From the NCBI RefSeq assembly GCF_029258205.1, contig NZ_JARHZJ010000022.1, forward strand, positions 1 to 62,723: a stretch of 62,723 bases of DNA, in the 5' to 3' direction. This DNA comes from Clostridium sp. GTDB taxonomy: Bacteria; Bacillota; Clostridia; Clostridiales; Clostridiaceae. The position numbers were made by a program, and so were the translations under genes. The notes beneath the pieces were generated by a model that saw only the letters and a program-made list of their open reading frames with translations, was not told the DNA's origin and made no database searches. This document shows, piece after piece, positions 43,805 to 52,112 of this stretch. Numbering within the stretch: position 1 is the first letter of the stretch; each line of letters begins with the position of its first letter.

Positions 43805-45676
43805 ATGGAAAAAAGAGAATTTAAAGCAGAATCAAAAAGACTATTAGACATTGTAATTAACTCAATTTATACAAACAGAGAAATATTTTTAAGAGAATTA
43901 ATTTCAAATGCTAGTGATGCAATAGATAAGGTTTATTATAAGACTTTAGGAGATAGTTCATTAACTTTCAATAAAGATGATTACTATATAAAAATAATAC
44001 CAAATAAAGAAGAAAGAACTCTTACAATATCAGATAGAGGTATTGGTATGACAGAGGCGGAACTTGATGAGAATTTAGGAGTTATAGCTAAGAGTGGTTC
44101 TTTACAGTTTAAAAAAGAAAATGAAATCCAAGATGGGTTTGATATTATAGGACAGTTTGGAGTTGGATTCTATTCAGGATTTTTAGTTGCAGATAAGATA
44201 ACAGTAATAACAAAAGCTTTTGGATCAGATAAAGCATATAAATGGGAATCAGATGGAGTAGATGGATATACAATTTCAGAAGCTGAAAAAGATTCTTTTG
44301 GAACTGATATAATTTTACATTTAAAAGCAAATGATGAGGATGAAAATTATGATGAATTCTTAGAAGAATATAAATTAAAATCATTAATTAAGAAATATTC
44401 AGATTTCATAAGATATCCAATTAAACTTGATGTTACTAAATCAAGAGTTAAAGAGGGAACAGAGAATGAGCATGAAGAATATGTAGAAGAAGAAACAGTA
44501 AATAGTATGGTTCCTTTATGGAGAAGAAATAAAAATGAGCTTACTGATGATGACTACAATAATTTTTATGTTGAAAAAAGATTTGGATTTGATAAGCCTT
44601 TAAGACACATGCACATAAGTGTTGATGGTATGATAAGTTATAATTCTATTCTTTATATTCCAGAAAATATACCATATGATTATTACACTAAAGAATATGA
44701 AAAAGGCTTAGAATTATATTCAAATGGTGTTTTAATAATGGAAAAATGCTCTGAGCTTTTACCAGATTACTTTGGATTTGTAAAAGGTATAGTAGACTCT
44801 CAAGATTTATCACTTAATATTTCAAGAGAAATGCTTCAACATGATAGGCAATTAAGCCGTATTGCTAAAAATATAAAAACTAAAATCAAAAATGAATTAG
44901 AGTCTATGATGAAAAATGATAGAGAAAGTTATGAAAAATTCTATAAATCCTTTGGTAGACAGTTAAAATACGGAGTTTATGATGATTTTGGAATGAATAA
45001 GGATGAGTTAAAAGATTTATTAATGTTCTACTCATCTAAAGAAAAGAAAATGGTAAGTCTAGCTGAATATGTTGAAAGAATGGCTGGAGATCAAAAATAC
45101 ATCTATTATGCAGTTGGTGATTCTAATGAAAGAATAGAAAAAATGCCACAAACAGAAATGGTACTAGATAAAGGATATGAAATTCTTTATTTCACAGAGG
45201 ATGTAGATGAATTTGCAATAAAAATGCTTATGAACTACAAAGAAAAAGAATTTAAATCAGTATCTAGTGGTGATTTAGGCATAGAATCAGAAGAAGAAAA
45301 TAAAAAAGAAAATGAAGAAAACAAAGGTATATTTGAAGCTATGAAGGAAGCTTTAGGAGAAAAAATAAGTGCAGTAAAAGCTTCAAGTAGACTAAAAAAT
45401 TATCCAGTATGTTTATCTTCAGAAGGTGAAGTTTCAATAGAAATGGAAAAAATATTAAGTGCTATGCCAAATAATCAAGGAGTTAAAGCACAAAAAGTAT
45501 TAGAAGTTAATACAAATCATGAAGTGTTTAATTCATTAAAAGATGCACTTGAAAAGGATAAAGATAAATTTACCCTATATACAAAATTACTTTATAACCA
45601 AGCTTTGCTTGTTGAAGGATTAAGTATTGAAGATCCTGTAGATTTCACAAATGACATATGTAAACTGATGAAATAA
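43805..45676 (+). CDS. htpG: Hsp90-family chaperone HtpG
   Basis: A 623-residue ATP-dependent chaperone. The N-terminal GHKL ATPase domain shows [18 protein letters not shown] (residues 21-38), DRGIGMT near 79 and [13 protein letters not shown] near 117. The middle domain contains the catalytic Arg loop ([12 protein letters not shown]), and a C-terminal dimerisation domain follows an acidic linker near 495-515. Length is typical (about 625). A CIRCE operator and a strong promoter directly upstream indicate heat-shock control by HrcA. The GGAGGG site is well placed. Confidence 0.97.
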   Translation: MEKREFKAESKRLLDIVINSIYTNREIFLRELISNASDAIDKVYYKTLGDSSLTFNKDDYYIKIIPNKEERTLTISDRGIGMTEAELDENLGVIAKSGSLQFKKENEIQDGFDIIGQFGVGFYSGFLVADKITVITKAFGSDKAYKWESDGVDGYTISEAEKDSFGTDIILHLKANDEDENYDEFLEEYKLKSLIKKYSDFIRYPIKLDVTKSRVKEGTENEHEEYVEEETVNSMVPLWRRNKNELTDDDYNNFYVEKRFGFDKPLRHMHISVDGMISYNSILYIPENIPYDYYTKEYEKGLELYSNGVLIMEKCSELLPDYFGFVKGIVDSQDLSLNISREMLQHDRQLSRIAKNIKTKIKNELESMMKNDRESYEKFYKSFGRQLKYGVYDDFGMNKDELKDLLMFYSSKEKKMVSLAEYVERMAGDQKYIYYAVGDSNERIEKMPQTEMVLDKGYEILYFTEDVDEFAIKMLMNYKEKEFKSVSSGDLGIESEEENKKENEENKGIFEAMKEALGEKISAVKASSRLKNYPVCLSSEGEVSIEMEKILSAMPNNQGVKAQKVLEVNTNHEVFNSLKDALEKDKDKFTLYTKLLYNQALLVEGLSIEDPVDFTNDICKLMK

Positions 45677-45686
45677 TTTTAAATTA

Positions 45687-45735
45687 GGATATATCAAAAT
45701 AGTTTTTTATAAAACTTTTGATATATCCCTTTTTT
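45687..45735 (+). terminator. htpG terminator (TATCAAAA group)
   Basis: Perfect 13-bp arms GGATATATCAAAA and TTTTGATATATCC with a 16-base loop, then CTTTTTT. Confidence 0.92.
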
Positions 45736-45778
45736 ATTTTTTAAGATAGTAAATATGAATTTTATTTGAATCATTTCA

Positions 45779-45910
45779 ATTGTGGTAGGATTTTTATCAA
45801 TTCCTAATTCTTATAAAAATAAAGATAATATACCAAATATATTATTGGGATTAAAAAGGGATAAATCTTTAATAAAAGATGAGGAAAAATTTAAAAAATT
45901 ATGTTTATAA
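45779..45910 (+). pseudogene. Possible remnant of a small membrane protein gene
   Basis: A 43-codon open stretch (VVGFLSIPNSYKNK...LIKDEEKFKKLCL) without a ribosome site, followed in another register by ITLSMSFILLGEFIS. The protein-like composition and hydrophobic ends resemble decayed DUF3784-type membrane proteins, but this is weak. The rest of 45737-46118 is AT-rich with nothing recognised. Confidence 0.25.
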
Positions 45911-46118
45911 AAAATATTACTCTTAGTATGTCTTTTATTTTGTTAGGGGAATTTATAAGTTAAACAAAGGATAATGTTTATGTTTTAATATTTCCAATGA
46001 TTATTAATAAATTTTTTTCATAAATACTCTATGAAATATGTTCTTTTATACAATTAAATCACTTGGTAGATTGTAAAATGATTTTATGGTATATTTTAAT
46101 ATGTGAGGGAGTGATTTT

Positions 46119-47111
46119 GTGAAAGTTACAATTAAAGATGTGGCTAGAGAAGCCAATGTAGCCCCTTCAACTGTTTCAAGAGTTTTATCTGATAGTCCAA
46201 AAATTAGTGAGGAAACTAAAATAAAAGTAAATAAGGCTATAGAAAAATTAAATTATAAACCTAATGCAATAGCTAGAAGTCTTGTTAATAATAAAACAAA
46301 AATATTAGGTGTAGTCTTGCCTAATGAAGCAGACGATTCATTTAAGAATCCTTTTTTTGTAGAAGCTATGAGAGGTATGAGTATGTCAGCAGATGAAAAT
46401 GGATACTATATCATGTATGCTTTTGGTAAAAATGATGAGGATGAATTAGAGGTAATAAAGGAATTTACAAGCAATAATTTATTAGAAGGATTATGTTTAT
46501 TATCTGTTAGAGAAGAGGAAAGGACTATAAAATATTTAAAAGATATAAATTTCCCATTTGTAGTTATTGGAAGACCAGATGAAGAAAATGTTTTATGGGT
46601 TGATAATGATAATTTTCAAGCAATGTTTAAGTTAGTTGATAAATTTATAAAAGATGGAGAAAGTGACATAGCTTTTATTGGAGGAAAGAAAAGTTGGAAT
46701 GTTTCCAAAGATAGATTAAGCGGATTTAGAGATGCTTTTAAAGCAAATAATTTAAATTATGATAAAACTATAGTTATTGAGGGAATAGATTTTTCAGAAG
46801 AATGTGGGTATTTAGCTATGAGGGAGATAATATTAAAAAGAACTCCTAAGATAGTTGTTACAACAGATGATTTACTTGCTTTAGGAGCGAATAAATTTTT
46901 AAATGAAGAGGGAATTGAAGGAGTAAAAATAGTAGGGTTTAATAACACACCTATGACTAAATATCAAAATCCACCAATTTCATCTATAGATATTAATGCA
47001 AGAGAATTAGGATATGAGGCAACTAAGCTACTTATAGATTATTTAAACGGAAACTTAGTAGGTAGAAAAAAATATTGTATAGTAGATACTGAATTAATTG
47101 ATAGAGGATAG
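46119..47111 (+). CDS. LacI-family regulator (MalR-like)
   Basis: A 330-residue repressor starting at GTG after GAGGGAG. The LacI helix-turn-helix TIKDVAREANVAPSTVSRVL lies at residues 3-22, the hinge helix NAIARSLVNNKT near 50, and a periplasmic-binding-protein-like sugar domain follows. A 12-bp perfect palindrome GCAAACGTTTGC, as bound by LacI/CcpA-type proteins, lies just after the gene and again in the promoter of the following glucosidase. This regulator therefore probably controls the malL-PTS-EEP unit. The effector is likely maltose or a related alpha-glucoside. Confidence 0.86.
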   Translation: MKVTIKDVAREANVAPSTVSRVLSDSPKISEETKIKVNKAIEKLNYKPNAIARSLVNNKTKILGVVLPNEADDSFKNPFFVEAMRGMSMSADENGYYIMYAFGKNDEDELEVIKEFTSNNLLEGLCLLSVREEERTIKYLKDINFPFVVIGRPDEENVLWVDNDNFQAMFKLVDKFIKDGESDIAFIGGKKSWNVSKDRLSGFRDAFKANNLNYDKTIVIEGIDFSEECGYLAMREIILKRTPKIVVTTDDLLALGANKFLNEEGIEGVKIVGFNNTPMTKYQNPPISSIDINARELGYEATKLLIDYLNGNLVGRKKYCIVDTELIDRG

Positions 47112-47130
47112 AATTCCTCATGAAAATTGG

Positions 47131-47142
47131 GCAAACGTTTGC
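47131..47142. promoter_or_regulatory. LacI/CcpA-type operator, distal copy
   Basis: A perfect palindrome GCAAACGTTTGC, 20 bases after the regulator stop and 229 bases (centre to centre) from an identical site at 47360. The surrounding GGCAAACGTTTGCA fits 13 of 14 cre consensus positions, so CcpA could also bind. Confidence 0.7.
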
Positions 47143-47216
47143 ATGAAAATTTAAGAATAAAAGAGAAAATAAGAGATAAATCCAGAATATATAATTAAAT
47201 TTTCTTTAAATCAATT

Positions 47217-47350
47217 TTGTAAAGGATTTAATTATCTGATATTATAAAAATGTAAAATGAGACTTAATTCAAAGGAGTTTCGTGAACTTTGAATTTTAGT
47301 TTGATTCTTAAAATCTGTTTTTTAGGGAATTCTAAAAAACAAATTTTTTT
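47217..47350 (+). ncRNA. Candidate leader/small RNA between regulator and glucosidase
   Basis: TTGTAA (47217-47222), a 17-base spacer and TATTAT (47240-47245) predict a start near 47252. Downstream are a hairpin (AATTCAAAG 47266-47274 with CTTTGAATT 47287-47295) and a terminator (TGTTTTTTAG and CTAAAAAACA, 47316-47341, then seven T). The implied transcript is about 100 bases. It could be a free small RNA or an attenuated leader of the glucosidase operon. It does not resemble the RAT sites of PTS antiterminators. Confidence 0.5.
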
Positions 47351-47359
47351 GAATTTAAG

Positions 47360-47396
47360 GCAAACGTTTGCATGTTATTCGGATTTAGAATTTAAT
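47360..47396 (+). promoter_or_regulatory. Glucosidase promoter overlapped by the proximal operator
   Basis: The palindrome GCAAACGTTTGC (47360-47371) overlaps the -35 box TTGCAT (47368-47373). A 17-base spacer leads to TTTAAT (47391-47396). A bound repressor would exclude RNA polymerase. Confidence 0.65.
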
Positions 47397-47423
47397 CAAT
47401 ATACGTAAATATAAGGAGAAAAT

Positions 47424-49088
47424 ATGAATAAAAAGTGGTGGAAAGAATTAATCGCTTACCAGATTTATCCTAAGAGTTTTATGGATTCTAATGGTGATGG
47501 TATAGGTGATATTCAAGGTATAATATCTAAATTAGATTATTTAAAAGATCTAGGTATTGATTTAATCTGGCTATGTCCAATGTATAAATCACCTAATCAT
47601 GATAATGGATATGATATTAGTGACTATAAAGATATTTTGGATGAGTTTGGAACTATGGATGATTTTAATCAATTACTTAATGAGGTTCATAATAGAGGGA
47701 TGAAACTTATTATAGATCTAGTAATAAATCATACTAGTCATGAACATCCATGGTTTATAGAATCAAGAGCTTCAAGAGATAATCCTAAAAGAGATTGGTA
47801 TATTTGGAGAGATGGAAAAGAGGATGAAGAACCTAATAATTGGGAAAGTATATTTAAAGGTTCAGCTTGGGAATTTTGTGAGAATAGTAAACAGTATTAT
47901 CTACATTTGTTTGCTAAAGAGCAACCAGATTTAAACTGGGAAAATAAAGAGGTAAGAAATGAATTATACAAAATGATAAACTGGTGGCTTGATAAGGGAA
48001 TTGATGGATTTAGAGTTGATGCTATAAGTCACATAAAAAAAGAGGATGGTCTTAAAGATATGGATAATCCAGAGGGACTTAAATATGTTTCATCCTTTGA
48101 AAAACATATGAATGTAGAGGGAATAAATTCTTACCTTAAAGAACTGAAAGAAAAAACTTTTTCAAAGTACAATATAGTTACGGTTGGAGAAGCAAATGGA
48201 GTTAGTGCTAATGAAGCGGACTATTGGGTGGATGAAGATCAGGGAACATTTAATATGATATTCCAATTTGAGCATCTTAATCTTTGGAATTATGAAGAGG
48301 GAAAAGGATTTGATGTGAAGGCCTATAAAGATGTTCTAACAAATTGGCAAAATTCTTTAGAAGGTAAAGGATGGAATGCACTTTTCATTGAAAATCATGA
48401 TATACCTAGAGTTGTTTCAACTTGGGGAAATGACAAAGAATATTTAACTGAATGTGCAAAAGCTTTTGGAGCAATTTACTTCTTACAAAAAGGAACACCT
48501 TTCATATATCAAGGGCAAGAACTTGGTATGACAAATATTAAGTATCACAGTATAGCTGAGTATGATGATGTTAAAACTATAAATACTTACAATGAAAGAA
48601 TTGAAAGTGGTGTTTCAGAAGAATTAGCATTAAAAGAAGCTTGGATTACTTCAAGAGATAATGCAAGAACACCTATGCAATGGAACTCAAGTAAAAATGC
48701 AGGATTTACTGAAGGAAAACCTTGGATAGGAGTTAATGAAAATTATAAAACAATAAATGTAGAGGTTGAAGAAAAAGATGAAAATTCAGTTTTAAACTTC
48801 TATAAAAAGCTTATAAAACTTAAAAAGTCTAATAAAGCTTTAATCTATGGTGTATATGATTTAATTCTTAAAGATGATGGAAATATTTTTGCTTATACAA
48901 GAACTTTAAATAATGATAAATTTTTGATAATTGCTAATTTAACTAGAGAAAATGCCAAGTACATATATGACAAAGAAAAACTTAATTCTAAGAATTTAAT
49001 TCTTAACAATTATGAGGTTGATGTACATGAAAATTTAACAGAGTTTACATTAAAACCTTATGAATGCAGAGTATATAAACTTTTTTAA
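47424..49088 (+). CDS. GH13 alpha-glucosidase / oligo-1,6-glucosidase (MalL-type)
   Basis: A 554-residue cytosolic amylase-superfamily enzyme. The TIM barrel begins WWKELIAYQIYPKSF. Conserved regions are DLVINHTSHEH, GFRVDAISHI (nucleophile Asp near 195), VGEANG (acid/base Glu near 251) and FIENHDIPR near 320. The opening signature and Val in region II fit oligo-1,6-glucosidases and maltose/isomaltose-hydrolysing MalL, although trehalose-6-phosphate hydrolases look similar. It is followed by a maltose/glucose-type PTS permease, so it may act on imported alpha-glucosides or their phosphates. The GCAAACGTTTGC operator lies in its promoter. Confidence 0.87.
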   Translation: MNKKWWKELIAYQIYPKSFMDSNGDGIGDIQGIISKLDYLKDLGIDLIWLCPMYKSPNHDNGYDISDYKDILDEFGTMDDFNQLLNEVHNRGMKLIIDLVINHTSHEHPWFIESRASRDNPKRDWYIWRDGKEDEEPNNWESIFKGSAWEFCENSKQYYLHLFAKEQPDLNWENKEVRNELYKMINWWLDKGIDGFRVDAISHIKKEDGLKDMDNPEGLKYVSSFEKHMNVEGINSYLKELKEKTFSKYNIVTVGEANGVSANEADYWVDEDQGTFNMIFQFEHLNLWNYEEGKGFDVKAYKDVLTNWQNSLEGKGWNALFIENHDIPRVVSTWGNDKEYLTECAKAFGAIYFLQKGTPFIYQGQELGMTNIKYHSIAEYDDVKTINTYNERIESGVSEELALKEAWITSRDNARTPMQWNSSKNAGFTEGKPWIGVNENYKTINVEVEEKDENSVLNFYKKLIKLKKSNKALIYGVYDLILKDDGNIFAYTRTLNNDKFLIIANLTRENAKYIYDKEKLNSKNLILNNYEVDVHENLTEFTLKPYECRVYKLF

Positions 49089-49337
49089 AGAGCTTATTAT
49101 ATTTTTATTTATAATAATTATAAAAATTTAAATTAAAATTTTATGAATGAATGTAATATAAGTTTTTTTTAGATGTTGTTATATTTAAATATAACAAAGT
49201 TAAGTTAAATTTAAAGTTTATTTTTAGTTTTGTATTTTAGCTAGATATATCTAAAGAAAAAATTTAAGGTTTAGAGTGTATATAGGCTATAACCTTAAAA
49301 TAAGTGTAAAATATTAATAATTTGGAGGGATTTGAGA

Positions 49338-50993
49338 ATGAAGAAATTTAAATTAGGTTCTTTTGATTTCTGGCAAAAGTTTGGTAAGGCATTACTTGTT
49401 GTTGTTGCTGTAATGCCTGCTGCTGGACTTATGATTTCAATAGGTAAAGTAATGGGGATTTACATTGATGTAGATTTCATAAAAACTATAGCAAGAGTGA
49501 TGGAGGATATAGGTTGGGCGATAATTGGTAATTTAAACTTATTATTTGCTGTTGCAATAGGGGGATCTTGGGCTAAAGAACGTGCTGGAGGAGCTTTTGC
49601 AGGTACCATAGCATTTGTTCTTATTAATAGAATCACTGGTGTAATATTTAGTGTAAGTAATGCTATGTTAGCAGCTGATTCAACTACTACCGTTCAATCA
49701 TTTACAGGACAAACACTGTTAGTCAAAGACTACTTTGTTTCAGTGTTAGGTGCTCCAGCACTTAATATGGGTGTATTTGTTGGTATCATTTCAGGTTTTT
49801 TAGGAGCAGCTTTATATAATAAGTACTATAATTATAATAAATTACCTAATGCCTTAGCATTCTTTAATGGTAAACGTTTTGTGCCTTTTGTGGTTATAAT
49901 AGGTTCAACAATAGCAGCAATCATACTTTCTTTCTTATGGCCATTTGTACAATATGGATTAAATACTTTTGGTCAATGGATAGCAACATCTAAGGATACA
50001 GCTCCAATAGTAGCACCGTTTTTATATGGTACATTAGAACGTCTATTATTACCATTTGGATTGCATCATATGCTTACAGTTCCAATAAACTATACAGAGC
50101 TTGGTGGAGTTTATCATATACTTACAGGTCCAACAGCTGGACAAGCAGTTGCAGGACAAGATCCATTGTGGCTTGCTTGGATAACTGATTTAAATAACTT
50201 TAAGCAAGCAGGAGACATAACTTCATACAATCAACTTATAGGATCAGTGGTACCTGCTCGTTTCAAAGTAGGACAAGTAATACTTTCAAGTGCTTCATTA
50301 ATAGGGGTAGCATTAGCTATGTATAAAAATGTTGATCCAGATAAGAAGAAAAAATATAAATCAGTATTTTTCTCAGCAGCTATAGCAGTATTCTTAACTG
50401 GTGTAACTGAACCAATTGAATTTATGTTCATGTTTATTTCACCAATATTATACGTAGTTTATGCAGTAATTGCAGGTTTAGGATTTGCAATAGCTGATAT
50501 AATAAACTTAAGAGTTCATGCTTTTGGATTCATAGAGCTTATGACTCGTTCACCACTTATGATAAATGCAGGTTTAACTAAAGATTTAATAAACTTTATA
50601 ATAGTTGCAGTAGTATTTTTCTTCTTAAATTACTTTGTATTTAGCTTCTTAATCAAGAAATTCAAAATAGCTACACCAGGACGTATGGGTAACTATATTG
50701 ATAATGAAGATGAAAATACAAATAAAGATTCATCAAATAATAATGCTTCAATGGATGAATTAGCAGTTAAAGCTATTGAATTACTAGGTGGAAAAGAAAA
50801 TATAGTAGATGTAGATGCTTGCATGACTCGTCTTCGTGTTACTGTAAAAGACATTGAAAAAGTTGGAGATGAAAAAGCTTGGAAAGATAATAAAGCCTTA
50901 GGTCTTATAGTTAAAGATAAAGGGGTTCAAGCTATATATGGTCCTAAAGCAGATGTATTAAAATCAGATATTCAAGATATATTAGGTATTTAG
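49338..50993 (+). CDS. PTS EIICB, maltose/glucose type
   Basis: A 551-residue phosphotransferase permease. The EIIC membrane domain (about 1-450, ten helices) has PFGLHHML near residue 237 and the TGVTEPIEFMFMF signature near 355. The EIIB domain (about 470-551) has its phosphorylated Cys in VDACMTRLRV. No EIIA domain is fused, so it relies on another EIIA such as that of glucose. The start is ATG 49338, nine bases after GGAGG; TTG 49332 is less suitable. Its position after an alpha-glucosidase suggests maltose or a similar alpha-glucoside as substrate (MalP-like). Confidence 0.87.
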   Translation: MKKFKLGSFDFWQKFGKALLVVVAVMPAAGLMISIGKVMGIYIDVDFIKTIARVMEDIGWAIIGNLNLLFAVAIGGSWAKERAGGAFAGTIAFVLINRITGVIFSVSNAMLAADSTTTVQSFTGQTLLVKDYFVSVLGAPALNMGVFVGIISGFLGAALYNKYYNYNKLPNALAFFNGKRFVPFVVIIGSTIAAIILSFLWPFVQYGLNTFGQWIATSKDTAPIVAPFLYGTLERLLLPFGLHHMLTVPINYTELGGVYHILTGPTAGQAVAGQDPLWLAWITDLNNFKQAGDITSYNQLIGSVVPARFKVGQVILSSASLIGVALAMYKNVDPDKKKKYKSVFFSAAIAVFLTGVTEPIEFMFMFISPILYVVYAVIAGLGFAIADIINLRVHAFGFIELMTRSPLMINAGLTKDLINFIIVAVVFFFLNYFVFSFLIKKFKIATPGRMGNYIDNEDENTNKDSSNNNASMDELAVKAIELLGGKENIVDVDACMTRLRVTVKDIEKVGDEKAWKDNKALGLIVKDKGVQAIYGPKADVLKSDIQDILGI

Positions 50994-51003
50994 GTGATTA
51001 AAG

Positions 51004-51795
51004 ATGAAATTACTTACTTTAAACTGTCATTCTTGGCTAGAGGAAGATCAATTATACAAAATAAAATACTTAGCAAAAACAATAATTGAAGAGAAATATG
51101 ATGTTATAGCTCTTCAAGAGGCTAGTCAAAGTATTAAAGCTAGTATTAAAGAAGGAAATTTAAAAGAAGATAATTATTGTTTAGCATTAATTAAAGAAAT
51201 AAACAAACTGGGTGGAGAAGAATACCACCTAGTTTGGGATTATTCTCATATTGGTTATGATATATATGAGGAAGGATTGTGTATATTAACTAAACATAAA
51301 ATAGTAAATAGTGAAAGCTTTTATATATCAAAAAGTCGCTCTAAAACTTTTTGGAAATCAAGAAAAATAGTAAAAGCAACAATAGATATTAATAATGAAA
51401 ATATAGATTTTTATTCTTGTCACATGGGATGGTGGAATGATAAAGAGGAAAGCTTCATATTTCAGGTTGAAAACTTACTTGCACATGCTAAAGAAAGTAA
51501 AAATAGAGCCTTTTTTATGGGAGATTTCAATAATAATGCCTTTTTAAAGAATGAGGGATATGATTTTCTTAAAAGTAATGGGTTAATTGATACTTATTAT
51601 TTAGCGGAAAGTAAGGATTCAGGAGTTACAGTTAATAAAAATATAGCTGGATGGGAAGATAACACTGGACAATTAAGAATAGATATAATTTTTACTAATA
51701 AGATTACAAAAGTTTATGAAAGTAGGGTTATATTTAATGGGAAAAATAAAGAAGTTATATCAGATCATTTTGGATTAGAAATAAAAACTATGTAA
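51004..51795 (+). CDS. Endonuclease/exonuclease/phosphatase (EEP) family protein in the maltose unit
   Basis: A 263-residue EEP-fold hydrolase. The family motifs are TLNCHSW near residue 4, ALQEAS near 38 (metal Glu), SCHMGWWND near 139, MGDFNNNAF near 174, QLRIDIIFT near 226 and SDHFGLEI near 254. The fold includes nucleases and sphingomyelin/inositol phosphatases, and no signal peptide is seen. It starts 10 bases after the PTS stop, so it is co-transcribed with sugar uptake. A role on a sugar phosphate or phosphodiester is possible but unproven. The terminator 51882-51923 ends the unit. Confidence 0.78.
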   Translation: MKLLTLNCHSWLEEDQLYKIKYLAKTIIEEKYDVIALQEASQSIKASIKEGNLKEDNYCLALIKEINKLGGEEYHLVWDYSHIGYDIYEEGLCILTKHKIVNSESFYISKSRSKTFWKSRKIVKATIDINNENIDFYSCHMGWWNDKEESFIFQVENLLAHAKESKNRAFFMGDFNNNAFLKNEGYDFLKSNGLIDTYYLAESKDSGVTVNKNIAGWEDNTGQLRIDIIFTNKITKVYESRVIFNGKNKEVISDHFGLEIKTM

Positions 51796-51881
51796 AGTGA
51801 TTTAAAATTTTAATTGTGGAAAAGAAGATTGGAATTTTAGTATAATAATATAATTATATTTTGGTGGAAAATAAGTTTAAT

Positions 51882-51923
51882 AATAGTACAGGTAATAAAA
51901 TTTTACTTGTGCTATTTTTGTTT
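51882..51923 (+). terminator. Terminator of the maltose-type unit
   Basis: Arms AATAGTACAGGTAA and TTACTTGTGCTATT with two mismatches and an AT-rich loop, then TTTTTG. The sequence 51924-52112 is AT-rich; beyond a TATAAT-like box near 52069 I see nothing in it. Confidence 0.82.
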
Positions 51924-52112
51924 TTAATGAATTTTTTATTTTCATTTTATTTTTGTATAAAACTTATAAAATAATTTTAATAAAAGTTTTATATAAAAAT
52001 TAAAAAAGAAATAATAGATACTTGTAAATAAAATTTTATTGTAATTATATTTAATTAAATCTTAACTTAATTTATAATTACAATAGAATTTTATGTGGAA
52101 AGGAAGGCTAGT

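Noticed and set aside
44145..44384. Leu/Ile-rich frame opposite htpG
   Set aside because: An artefact of the AT-rich antisense of a strongly conserved gene, without a start signal.
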